The position numbers were made by a program, and so were the translations under genes. A DNA stretch of 50,389 nucleotides from contig JAJPXX010000008.1 of NCBI GenBank assembly GCA_021205225.1, forward strand, positions 1 to 50,389, given 5' to 3'. This DNA is from Lachnospiraceae bacterium. Lineage in GTDB: Bacteria; Bacillota; Clostridia; Lachnospirales; Lachnospiraceae. The notes below the pieces were generated by a model, which saw only the letters and a program-made list of their open reading frames with translations, ran no database searches and was not told the origin of the DNA. Of the stretch, positions 43,036 to 50,389 are shown in pieces (position 1 is the stretch's first letter; every line of letters begins with the position of its first letter).

Positions 43036-43620
43036 ATGAAAAGGCCTGTGGGAAAAGGGCACGGAATAACAGGGGAGCTTTCCTATAAGTACATGATTTA
43101 TATCTGCGTACTGATTCTCATCAGCGTCCTTGCGGCTGCGTTTTTCATCTATTCCTATTTTGATTATGGCAGGGAGTCCAGGGAAATTGCAGGCAGGGAG
43201 GCGGAACACATGGTTACCCAGGTGGTTCGCCAGGTAGATGAGCGGCTGGACAATCTGGAGCAGTATTATCTTTTTGCTGTAGAAGAGGACGATATCAAAT
43301 GGATCATGGAAAATAATCTTCACTATTCGGATTACAGCCACTATAAAGCAGCGGCGGACGTAATGGCGAGTGTGAAGCTGTTTGGAGATTATATTGACGG
43401 ATTTACTTTTGTAAATTTCCAGACGGACTGGGTGTTAAGCAGCAAAGGCATGTTTCCGCTGGGAGAGACGTATAACGAAGATATGCTGCGCACGCTTTTT
43501 GAGCGGAATAATAATACGGTCGATAAGAATTACTGGATTTACGACAGTACCGTCGCCATCACGAATACCGTAGACCGAAAATACCGCGTAACGGTGGAAA
43601 CGGGGGGCTCAGTCTGGTGA
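43036..43620 (+). CDS. YesS-like regulator, N-terminal part (frameshifted)
   Basis: 194 aa: basic N-terminus, one membrane span (YMIYICVLILISVLAAAFFIY, about 19-39) and about 150 residues of an extracytoplasmic Cache-like sensor (MVTQVVRQVDERLDNLEQYYLF...). It stops at TGA 43618-43620, in mid-domain. The following frame continues the same domain without loss. Adding one G to the G6 tract at 43602-43607 would give one protein of 770 aa, the size of YesS-type AraC regulators. The short ORF alone would lack the second span and the DNA-binding part. Confidence 0.75.
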   Translation: MKRPVGKGHGITGELSYKYMIYICVLILISVLAAAFFIYSYFDYGRESREIAGREAEHMVTQVVRQVDERLDNLEQYYLFAVEEDDIKWIMENNLHYSDYSHYKAAADVMASVKLFGDYIDGFTFVNFQTDWVLSSKGMFPLGETYNEDMLRTLFERNNNTVDKNYWIYDSTVAITNTVDRKYRVTVETGGSVW

Positions 43621-45347
43621 TGAAGCTTCCGCTGTCCAATAAAAACGTGTATGGGATGCTTGTTGTGCACATCAATATGGATACCTGGCAGTCATGGATC
43701 AGAGAACTGCTGGATGAATATGAAGAAGTAGTGGTGACAGACAGAGAGGGAGAGGTGATCTTTTCTACCAGCGATCAGTTCCTGGCAAGCTATGGGGCGT
43801 TTTCGGAAGCCGAAGCTGCCGCAGGCTGGCAGATTCTGGGTACTGGCGGAGAACATTACGCCGTATCTGCCAGTACATCGAGCATACTGGGATGGAATTA
43901 TTATGTCGGGTACGATATGAAGAACGGGCAGCTGGCCGGATTCCGCCTGTCGGGTATGCTCTTGCTGAGTCTGGTTTTGCTGATGCTGAATGGGCTTCTG
44001 ATTTCTTCCTATATGATCTATCGTCCGGTAGGCAGGCTGGTTCATGACGTTATGGAAGAAAATAATCCGCAGGAAGAAAACGACCAGATTGAGGGCAATG
44101 AGCTTCGCTACATCGCAACAAGTATTGACCATCTCAGAGACGACAAACAGACGCTGGAGACGGCGCTGATTCAGCAGCGTGATAAACTGCTGGAACAGTT
44201 CGAGCTGCGGCTGGTTCGGGGAGAAGTCCGTTCTGAGGATGAGTGGAATGAATATTTTACTGGCCTGCATTTAAAAAGCTGCAGCTGCTTTGCGGCAGTC
44301 GTCCTGGTACTAAACCTGCGGGGCGAGAATGAAACGCAGGACAATGTGGATGAGGATGCGATCTGCCTGAAGCTGACAGGAGAAATCCCAGGGGAATTAA
44401 AACAGCTGACGTGGATGCCGCCGGTATACAATGCCTGTACGATCTGCAGCCTGTTTGGCAGCGAAGATGAGAGCGACCTGCTTTTGCGGGTGCGGGAATT
44501 TTTTGAGGGCGTACAGAGGTTTGTAGAAGAAGCCTATGGGTTTCGCATGCTGATGGGCGTGAGCGCTACCCATACGGATTACCGTCATATTCGCGCAGCT
44601 TACCGGGAAAGCATCAACGCCCTGACGATGCCGGAGCTCCATACGGCTGCCGGGGAGGACTGTCATTTTTATCTGAGCAGCTCGACCGTACATGGCAGCG
44701 CTTACAATACTGCCTTTGAACAGAGCGTCCGCACCGGTATAAAGGCAATGGATAAGGTGCAGTGCTACAATGCGATTGATGAGTTCTGCCAGTATCTGAA
44801 AGGCGCATCGACGCATGACGACGCGACCGTCTATCTCCTTCGTTTTGTAGATATGATCCTCGTGACCGCGATTGACACTGGGCTGGATCTCGAAACGCTG
44901 TTTCCGAACGGCCTGAGAAAAACCTACCGGGAGATGATCGAGGTGATTGAGCCGAACCGGGTGCGCAGATACATGAAATGGGCGCTGGTTGATCCCATCA
45001 TTAAGGCGAGGACGGAGCTTCTGGAAAACAGCTCTTACTCCATGATGGAGGCGATTGAGGGCAAGATCGCGGAAAGCCGGGGGAATATCACGCTGACGGA
45101 GTGCGCGGACGCGCTTGGCGTACACTCGACCTACATATGGAAAGTGCTGAAGATGGAAAAGGATCTGTCCTTCACAGACTATCTGGAAGGATATAAAATG
45201 GAAGAGGCAAAACGCCTGCTTTTGCAGACGGATATGACAGTAGCTGAAATCGCGGTGGAACTGAATTATGCCAACGCACAGAATTTTATCCGCTTTTTCA
45301 GTAAGAAAACCGGTATTACGCCCGGAAAGTTCCGGAAATTATATTAA
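43617..45347 (+). CDS. YesS-like AraC-family regulator, C-terminal part
   Basis: 576 aa. Begins at GTG 43617 inside the stop of the previous frame (GTGATGAAG). It holds the rest of the sensor domain, the second membrane span (about 105-131, MLLLSLVLLMLNGLLISSYM), a cytoplasmic linker and a C-terminal AraC helix-turn-helix pair (about 475-576: NITLTECADALGVHSTYIWKVL and MTVAEIAVELNYANAQNFIRFF). In B. subtilis, YesS controls the rhamnogalacturonan operon, matching the gene neighbours here. Whether a separate polypeptide is made, or a fused one by frameshifting, cannot be told from sequence. Confidence 0.8.
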   Translation: MMKLPLSNKNVYGMLVVHINMDTWQSWIRELLDEYEEVVVTDREGEVIFSTSDQFLASYGAFSEAEAAAGWQILGTGGEHYAVSASTSSILGWNYYVGYDMKNGQLAGFRLSGMLLLSLVLLMLNGLLISSYMIYRPVGRLVHDVMEENNPQEENDQIEGNELRYIATSIDHLRDDKQTLETALIQQRDKLLEQFELRLVRGEVRSEDEWNEYFTGLHLKSCSCFAAVVLVLNLRGENETQDNVDEDAICLKLTGEIPGELKQLTWMPPVYNACTICSLFGSEDESDLLLRVREFFEGVQRFVEEAYGFRMLMGVSATHTDYRHIRAAYRESINALTMPELHTAAGEDCHFYLSSSTVHGSAYNTAFEQSVRTGIKAMDKVQCYNAIDEFCQYLKGASTHDDATVYLLRFVDMILVTAIDTGLDLETLFPNGLRKTYREMIEVIEPNRVRRYMKWALVDPIIKARTELLENSSYSMMEAIEGKIAESRGNITLTECADALGVHSTYIWKVLKMEKDLSFTDYLEGYKMEEAKRLLLQTDMTVAEIAVELNYANAQNFIRFFSKKTGITPGKFRKLY

Positions 45348-45364
45348 CAGGAGGAAAAAAGAAA

Positions 45365-46207
45365 ATGAGATTTGTATATCCGCAGGGGAAAATAAAAGCA
45401 CTGACATTTAGCTATGATGATGGAAGAGTTTATGACAGAAGACTGGTATCTGTTTTCAATGAATATGGCCTGAAAGGGACTTTCCACCTGAATTCCGCCC
45501 ATTTGAGCCAGGAGCGGCCGGAGAATTCCGGCACAGGGGCAGATGCTCTGCAAAAGGAGGACGGACACGTGACTGTGGCGGAGGTTTCCGAACTCTATAA
45601 AGATCATGAGGTGGCCTGCCATGGCCTGGAGCACCGTAACCCGACCGGTCTTTCGCCCGTGCAGATGAGCCTGGAGATTCTGGAAGACCGCAGGAATCTG
45701 GAAAAGATGACCGGCAGGCTCGTACAGGGGCTTTCCTATGCCTACGGAAACTATACAGAGGAGACCAAGCAGATTATTCGCGCAAATGGAATCAAATATT
45801 CCCGCACGGTGCGCTCGACGGGGTCGCTTTGGGCGCCGGCGGATTTCCTGGAGTGGCATCCGACCTGCCATCACAATGACGCGCGGCTGTTTGAGCTGGC
45901 GGATCGCTTTCTTGGCCTGAGAGAAAACTGGGAGCTGGGACTGATGTATGTGTGGGGCCACAGCTATGAATTTGATCGTGACGACAACTGGGAACGCATT
46001 GAAAAGCTGGCGCAGACGCTGGCTTTTAAAGAGAATGTCTGGTACGCCACCAATCTGGAAATCTGTACCTATCTGACGGCTGTCCGGGCGCAGGAATTTT
46101 CCGCGGATGGAACGGTCATGCACAATCCGACCGCCGTGACCATATGGGTACGTACCGGCTCCGGAGTGTTAAGCGTTCAGCCGGGAGAGTGCGTGACGCT
46201 GGCGTAG
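45365..46207 (+). CDS. NodB-type polysaccharide deacetylase
   Basis: 280 aa without signal peptide, so cytoplasmic. CE4-like motifs: TFSYDDG with catalytic Asp (about 14-20), HGLEH (His86, His90) for metal, [10 protein letters not shown], and [11 protein letters not shown]. In this gene set it may remove acetyl groups from imported rhamnogalacturonan oligosaccharides, a role taken by unrelated esterases such as YesT in B. subtilis; this is inference. AGGAGGAAAAAAG lies before the ATG. It is the last gene of the locus. Confidence 0.82.
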   Translation: MRFVYPQGKIKALTFSYDDGRVYDRRLVSVFNEYGLKGTFHLNSAHLSQERPENSGTGADALQKEDGHVTVAEVSELYKDHEVACHGLEHRNPTGLSPVQMSLEILEDRRNLEKMTGRLVQGLSYAYGNYTEETKQIIRANGIKYSRTVRSTGSLWAPADFLEWHPTCHHNDARLFELADRFLGLRENWELGLMYVWGHSYEFDRDDNWERIEKLAQTLAFKENVWYATNLEICTYLTAVRAQEFSADGTVMHNPTAVTIWVRTGSGVLSVQPGECVTLA

Positions 46208-46236
46208 GGATTTTGCTTTTAATTTCCAAAAAAAGC

Positions 46237-46265
46237 TTGCAATTCATTTTCCTGCATGGTATACT
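46237..46265 (+). promoter_or_regulatory. Promoter of the rpmJ-rplQ (alpha) operon
   Basis: TTGCAA (46237-46242), 17 bases, TATACT (46260-46265). It is 85 bases before rpmJ and restores transcription after the inserted sugar locus. Confidence 0.8.
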
Positions 46266-46279
46266 TGGAGAGCTTTTGC

Positions 46280-46308
46280 AAAGGCACCTTCTATTTCTGT
46301 GCCTTTTT
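46280..46308 (+). terminator. Intrinsic terminator or attenuator before rpmJ
   Basis: AAAGGCAC (46280-46287) pairs with GTGCCTTT (46299-46306), 11-base loop, then a T-run through 46308. It ends the sugar operon, but it also lies about 8 bases after the expected start of the rpmJ transcript. Confidence 0.75.
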
Positions 46309-46349
46309 ATGCCAAAAAGCAGAACCAGAGAGGGAAAGGAGGATTAACC

Positions 46350-46463
46350 ATGAAGGTTCGATCATCAGTGAAGCCCATCTGTGAAAAGTGTAAGGTGATC
46401 AAGAGAAAAGGCAGAATTATGATTATCTGTGAGAATCCGAAGCACAAGCAAAGACAGGGCTGA
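46350..46463 (+). CDS. rpmJ: 50S ribosomal protein L36
   Basis: 37 aa, the smallest ribosomal protein, with zinc ligands Cys11, Cys14, Cys27 and His32 intact. Starts [29 protein letters not shown] precedes the ATG. Normally one gene after infA; here separated from it by 12.9 kb, and by 516 bases from rpsM. Confidence 0.98.
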   Translation: MKVRSSVKPICEKCKVIKRKGRIMIICENPKHKQRQG

Positions 46464-46979
46464 CACGCACAACAGGCGGAACCGGCAGCAGCAGGCAGAT
46501 ATGCCGATAAGAAGCTGTCGAAGGACAATATAACGATGGAATAAATGAGTACCCGCGAAGCCTGCTTTTTCATATTTTCCGGAAGCAGAGCCAGGATGGG
46601 AGTTGACTTTTACTTATACAGAAACTTGCTATTTCTTTAAGGAAGGATTTTATTTCGTTGCGATATTGCTTTTAATACCGGCACAGGATCAGGCTCTACG
46701 CAGACTTCCACATGAAAGCCGCCGTGGGAGAGGCGAGGCCGCGCAAGGCAGGTCGGGCGGAGACGGTTTGTACGCCAGCCGCCGCAGAATGCGGCGGGAA
46801 TGACAAATGCCATAGCTTAATGAGTCGGAAAGGCCGCGGATTCGCGGCTGGGCGGCTATGATTCGCCCCAGTTAGAAACAACATCAAAAGAGTGCCCGCA
46901 AAAAGACGCCGAGGGGCGGGCGGGTGCGCTGGTAACGCTCCTGTCGCAGGGGCATTACAGGAAATGGAGGAACAATTAC
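46464..46979 (+). other. 516-base non-coding spacer between rpmJ and rpsM
   Basis: No convincing gene. It holds a perfect CCGCCGCA / TGCGGCGG hairpin (46779-46797), resembling the type C hairpins at 27159 and 27260. It also has GCCGCG / CGCGGC near 46832-46847 and a last stem GTAACGCTCCT (46932-46942) with AGGGGCATTAC (46948-46957), just ahead of the rpsM ribosome site. TTGACT at 46603 has no good -10. It may be a leader for control of the alpha operon by a ribosomal protein such as S4, but this is a guess. Confidence 0.55.
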
Positions 46980-47348
46980 ATGGCACGTATTTCTGGTGTA
47001 GATTTACCAAGAGAAAAACGCGTGGAAATCGGTTTGACTTACATCTACGGGATTGGCAGAACAAGCTCAAACAAGATTCTTGCCGCAGCGAATGTAAATC
47101 CTGACACGCGCGTCAGAGATTTGACAGACGAAGAGGTTCGTAGGATTCAGGATGTAATCAGCGAGCACTACATGGTAGAGGGTGATCTCAGAAGAGAGAC
47201 CGCGCTGAACATCAAGAGACTTCAGGAAATCGGATGCTACAGAGGGATTCGCCACAGGAGAAGCCTTCCGGTTCGCGGACAGAACACGAAGAACAACGCG
47301 AGAACGCGTAAGGGTCCGAAGAGAACAGTAGCTAACAAGAAGAAATAA
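46980..47348 (+). CDS. rpsM: 30S ribosomal protein S13
   Basis: 122 aa, on the 30S head contacting the P-site tRNA and 50S bridges. Starts [26 protein letters not shown] and ends with the basic [32 protein letters not shown] lies before the ATG. Confidence 0.98.
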   Translation: MARISGVDLPREKRVEIGLTYIYGIGRTSSNKILAAANVNPDTRVRDLTDEEVRRIQDVISEHYMVEGDLRRETALNIKRLQEIGCYRGIRHRRSLPVRGQNTKNNARTRKGPKRTVANKKK

Positions 47349-47414
47349 GTCGCGTGAAGGCAGATGACGGGAGGTCATTTGCAGAATTTAATAAGAAAGC
47401 AGGTTAATTCAGAT

Positions 47415-47813
47415 ATGGCAGCTAAAAAAGTTACGAAAAAAGTGACCAAAAGACGTGTGAAGAAGAACGTCGAGCGCGGACAGGCTCATATCAAGTCATC
47501 CTTCAATAATACGATTGTTACTTTGACGGATGCACAGGGAAATGCTTTATCATGGGCGAGCGCCGGCGGTCTTGGCTTCAGAGGTTCAAGAAAATCCACT
47601 CCGTATGCGGCTCAGATGGCAGCGGAGGCTGCGACAAAGGCAGCTCTGATTCATGGTTTAAAGACGGTAGATGTATTCGTAAAGGGACCGGGTTCAGGAA
47701 GAGAAGCGGCGATCCGCGCACTTTCCGCGAACGGTCTTGAAGTTACCAGCATTCGCGACGTGACACCGGTACCGCATAATGGATGCCGTCCACCGAAGCG
47801 CAGAAGAGTTTAA
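47415..47813 (+). CDS. rpsK: 30S ribosomal protein S11
   Basis: 132 aa, part of the 30S platform. Start chosen at 47415 ([19 protein letters not shown]), the family's normal N-terminus, but its ribosome site is weak. An in-frame TTG at 47379 has GGGAGG four bases upstream and would add 12 residues. Conserved [18 protein letters not shown] and the C-terminal [15 protein letters not shown]. Confidence 0.95.
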   Translation: MAAKKVTKKVTKRRVKKNVERGQAHIKSSFNNTIVTLTDAQGNALSWASAGGLGFRGSRKSTPYAAQMAAEAATKAALIHGLKTVDVFVKGPGSGREAAIRALSANGLEVTSIRDVTPVPHNGCRPPKRRRV

Positions 47814-47831
47814 TCAGGGAGGTCTATAGAA

Positions 47832-48425
47832 ATGGCAGTTAACAGAGTTCCTGTTCTGAAAAGATGCAGATCCCTTGGCCTTGAGCCAATGTATCTGGGA
47901 TATGATAAGAAATCAAATCGTGAGCTGAAAAGATCCAACCGTAAGGTCAGTGAGTATGGACTGCAGCTCCGTGAAAAACAGAAAGCAAAGTTTATTTACG
48001 GCGTTCTTGAGAAGCCGTTCCGCAACTACTACAAGAAAGCGGATAAGATGCAGGGCCAGACCGGTACGAACCTGATGGTGATGCTGGAGTCCCGCCTGGA
48101 TAATGTTATGTTCCGCCTTGGCTTTGCGAGAACAAGAAAAGAGGCTCGTCAGATCGTTGACCACAAGCATGTTCTTGTGAATGGCAAGCAGGTGAACATT
48201 CCGTCCTACCTGGTAAAAGCCGGCGATACGATTGAGATCAAGGAAAAATGCAAGAGCTCCCAGAGATATAAGGATATCCTCGAGGCTACAAACGGCCGCC
48301 TGATTCCGGAGTGGCTCGAAGCGGATCCAGAGGCACTGAAAGGTACTGTGAAAGAGCTTCCGTCCAGAGAAGCGATCGATGTTCCGGTAAACGAGGTGCT
48401 TATCGTCGAGCTGTATTCGAAGTAA
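47832..48425 (+). CDS. rpsD: 30S ribosomal protein S4
   Basis: 197 aa primary 16S binder and in E. coli the repressor of the alpha operon. Only one Cys (CRSLG) remains in the N-terminal region, so this is the zinc-free form. The S4 domain is at about 88-150 ([34 protein letters not shown]). The location in the alpha operon is common in Clostridia, unlike B. subtilis, where rpsD is apart. Confidence 0.97.
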   Translation: MAVNRVPVLKRCRSLGLEPMYLGYDKKSNRELKRSNRKVSEYGLQLREKQKAKFIYGVLEKPFRNYYKKADKMQGQTGTNLMVMLESRLDNVMFRLGFARTRKEARQIVDHKHVLVNGKQVNIPSYLVKAGDTIEIKEKCKSSQRYKDILEATNGRLIPEWLEADPEALKGTVKELPSREAIDVPVNEVLIVELYSK

Positions 48426-48482
48426 TAAGTACGCATCACAAGATACCCTCAGTCATTAAACCCATAAAGGAGGGGCTATATA

Positions 48483-49442
48483 GTGTTGGATTTTAACAAA
48501 CCGAAAATTGAAATCGCAGAAATGTCAGAAGATAAGAGATTTGGACGATTTGTAGTTGAGCCGCTTGAGCGAGGCTATGGAACGACGCTGGGCAATTCTC
48601 TGAGAAGAATTATGCTTTCTTCTCTGCCGGGCGCAGCCGTCAGTCAGGTCAAAATCGAAGGCGTACTGCACGAATTCAGCTCTATCCCTGGTGTCAAAGA
48701 AGATGTTACAGAGATTATCATGAACATCAAGTCGCTGGCGATTAAAAACACCAGTGAAACGAATGAGGCGAAGATTGCGTACATCGAATTTGAAGGAGAA
48801 GGCGTGGTGACAGGCGCAGATATCCAGGTTGACCAGGATATCGAGATTATGAACCCGGATCAGGTCATTGCGACGCTGAATGGCGGTCCGGACTCCAGGC
48901 TTTTTATGGAGCTGACGATTACCAAGGGACGCGGTTATGTCAGCGCTGAGAAGGGCAAGAGTGAGGATATGCCGATTGGCGTGATTGCGGTTGATGCCAT
49001 TTATACACCGGTCGAGCGTGTGAACCTTACCATCGAAGATACTCGTGTAGGCCAGGTTACCGATTATGATAAGCTGACGCTGGATGTTTACACGAATGCG
49101 ACTCTGGAACCGGATGAGGCGGTCAGCCTTGCCGCGAAGGTATTGAGCGCGCACCTTGGACTTTTCATCGACCTTTCTGAGAATGCGAAGACGGTTGAAA
49201 TCATGAACGAAAAAGAGGACAATGAAAAAGAAAAGGTTCTCGAGATGAATATCGATGAGCTGGAGCTGTCTGTCCGTTCCTTCAACTGCCTGAAGCGCGC
49301 GGGAATCAATACGGTCGAGGAGCTTTGCAACCGTACATCGGAAGATATGATGAAAGTGCGCAACCTTGGCCGCAAATCGCTTGAGGAAGTTCTCGGTAAG
49401 CTCAAAGAGCTGGGGCTGTCGTTAAACCCCAGTGATGAGTGA
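48483..49442 (+). CDS. rpoA: RNA polymerase subunit alpha
   Basis: 319 aa. The N-terminal dimerisation domain holds [29 protein letters not shown] (about 20-48). The C-terminal domain that binds UP elements and activators is at about 255-315 ([45 protein letters not shown]). The start is GTG at 48483 or TTG one codon later, after AAAGGAGGGG. Confidence 0.98.
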   Translation: MLDFNKPKIEIAEMSEDKRFGRFVVEPLERGYGTTLGNSLRRIMLSSLPGAAVSQVKIEGVLHEFSSIPGVKEDVTEIIMNIKSLAIKNTSETNEAKIAYIEFEGEGVVTGADIQVDQDIEIMNPDQVIATLNGGPDSRLFMELTITKGRGYVSAEKGKSEDMPIGVIAVDAIYTPVERVNLTIEDTRVGQVTDYDKLTLDVYTNATLEPDEAVSLAAKVLSAHLGLFIDLSENAKTVEIMNEKEDNEKEKVLEMNIDELELSVRSFNCLKRAGINTVEELCNRTSEDMMKVRNLGRKSLEEVLGKLKELGLSLNPSDE

Positions 49443-49501
49443 GCAGAAAGTTTCGTATTATATCATGCCGCCAGTAAGCCCGAAGCGCGTGACGGTGTGT
49501 T

Positions 49502-49544
49502 CGCGCAGACTGTGCAGCCTGTATGACAGGCTGACAGGGATTGC
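49502..49544 (+). other. Hairpin in the rpoA-rplQ spacer
   Basis: CAGCCTG pairs with CAGGCTG over five bases in the 177-base spacer. There is no T-run. The spacer is longer than usual for this gene pair and holds no gene. Confidence 0.4.
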
Positions 49545-49619
49545 GCCATCCATCTGCCGTGTTTATTCTGTTTTTGGAATGATGGACAGATGAAGGACAA
49601 AATATGGAGGAAAACCACA

Positions 49620-50156
49620 ATGTCAGGATATAGAAAACTCAGCAGAACCTCTGCGCAGAGAAAGGCTCTGCTGCGCAATCAGGTGACCGCTCTGATTTAC
49701 AGAGGCAAAATCGTGACTACTGAGGCGAAAGCAAAGGAAGTTCGCAGAATTGCGGAACATCTGATCGCCCTGGCTGTCAGAGAGAAAGATAATTATGAGA
49801 CCGTTACCGTTACCGCAAAAGTACCGCGCAAGGATAAGGACGGCAAGCGTGTGAAGGAAGTACAGGACGGCAAGAAGGTTACTGTATACGATGAAGTACA
49901 GAAAGAGATCAAGAAGGACAAGCCGAGCCGTCTGCATGCCCGCCGCCAGATGTTAAAGGTATTTTATCCGGTGAAAGAGGTTCCGACAGAGGCAGCAGGG
50001 AGAAAGAAGAACACGAAGGAAATCGATCTGCCGGCAAAGCTGTTCGATGAGATTGCTCCGAAATACGCGGACCGCAATGGTGGTTACACCAGAATCGTGA
50101 AGATTGGCCAGCGCAGAGGCGATGGAGCCGAGACAGTCGTTCTTGAGCTTGTTTAA
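49620..50156 (+). CDS. rplQ: 50S ribosomal protein L17 (enlarged)
   Basis: 178 aa, compared with about 120-130 in E. coli. The ends match L17: [24 protein letters not shown] at the start and [25 protein letters not shown] at the end. About 50 extra basic and acidic residues (about 70-135) are inserted before the conserved [16 protein letters not shown]. Longer L17 forms occur in some Clostridia. The start at 49620 with ATGGAGGAAAACC is preferred over 49590. Confidence 0.95.
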   Translation: MSGYRKLSRTSAQRKALLRNQVTALIYRGKIVTTEAKAKEVRRIAEHLIALAVREKDNYETVTVTAKVPRKDKDGKRVKEVQDGKKVTVYDEVQKEIKKDKPSRLHARRQMLKVFYPVKEVPTEAAGRKKNTKEIDLPAKLFDEIAPKYADRNGGYTRIVKIGQRRGDGAETVVLELV

Positions 50157-50178
50157 TTGAGTGATTGTATTGTATGAT

Positions 50179-50222
50179 AAAACTGGAATCCGTCTGTACA
50201 GGCAGGCGGGTTTCAGTTTTTT
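50179..50222 (+). terminator. Terminator of the alpha operon
   Basis: AAAACTGGAATCCGTCTG pairs, with G-T pairs, with CAGGCGGGTTTCAGTTTT, followed by TTTTTT. A strong intrinsic terminator 22 bases after rplQ. Confidence 0.9.
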
Positions 50223-50238
50223 ACTTTTTGCTTCTTCC

Positions 50239-50267
50239 TTGACAATCCGAAAAAACTGTGCTATCGT
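50239..50267 (+). promoter_or_regulatory. Promoter for a gene beyond the window
   Basis: TTGACA (50239-50244), 17 bases and TATCGT (50262-50267). The next 120 bases to the window edge hold no start with a ribosome site. Confidence 0.6.
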
Positions 50268-50389
50268 AAATCAGATCAACGTGAACGTTTCTGTCCAATC
50301 GGATAATTAATTTTCCCGTGAAGAGAACTGTAATGAACTGCCCAATTTTCAAAAGAATGGGAATATGACCACATTGATTTCAATTATTT

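Noticed and set aside
33475..46349. Prophage or integrative element as carrier of the sugar locus
   Set aside because: No integrase, transposase, tRNA target or attachment repeat was found at either end.
46603..46632. Second promoter (TTGACT) between rpmJ and rpsM
   Set aside because: The -35 is good but no acceptable -10 exists at 16-18 bases.

Overview
The window looks like a chromosomal segment of a Gram-positive Clostridia bacterium, most probably Lachnospiraceae. The evidence is gene order and family type: HPr kinase, a ROK glucokinase, zinc-type S14 and adenylate kinase, a KOW gene between map and infA, rpsD inside the alpha operon, cell-wall-binding-repeat proteins, strong AGGAGG ribosome sites and sigma-A type promoters. 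I cannot name the genus. No rRNA, tRNA, CRISPR array, transposase or phage gene was recognised.

Bases 1-19560 are a mixed housekeeping region. A minus-strand trmB and a small unknown gene come first. They are followed by a secreted NlpC/P60 hydrolase with cell-wall-binding repeats, pfkA, a SpoU methyltransferase, greA and uvrC. A compact sugar-signalling block (hprK, ROK glucokinase, DEDDh exonuclease) precedes a 36-residue membrane peptide and a VanW-family surface protein. Four genes then overlap in a chain (AIR-synthase-like, Lrp/AsnC, aminotransferase, trmL), followed by an RsmF-like methyltransferase. A minus-strand polysaccharide deacetylase with cell-wall-binding repeats closes the region. 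Several spacers carry palindromic repeats.

Bases 19681-33474 hold the S10-spc ribosomal-protein operon (rpsJ to rplO, secY, adk, map, KOW protein, infA), with a strong promoter and a roughly 300-base structured leader. Several spacers in it are unusually long and carry three families of short hairpins. Their stems differ between copies by compensatory changes.

Bases 33475-46349 are the most notable part. The ribosomal cluster is interrupted between infA and rpmJ by about 12.9 kb of sugar-utilisation genes: two LplB/LplC-type permeases, a solute-binding protein, a YetA/PcRGLX-like exo-rhamnogalacturonan lyase, a PL11 (YesW/YesX-like) rhamnogalacturonan lyase, a YesS-like membrane-anchored AraC regulator split by a frameshift at a G6 tract, and a NodB-type deacetylase. 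By family, this is a pectin rhamnogalacturonan-I oligosaccharide import and intracellular degradation system. No ATPase gene is present, so a shared MsmX-type ATPase elsewhere would be needed. An intrinsic terminator follows infA, and a new sigma-A type promoter precedes rpmJ.

Bases 46350-50222 resume the alpha operon: rpmJ, a 516-base non-coding stretch, rpsM, rpsK, rpsD, rpoA and an enlarged rplQ, ending at a strong terminator. The last 167 bases hold a promoter for a gene beyond the window.
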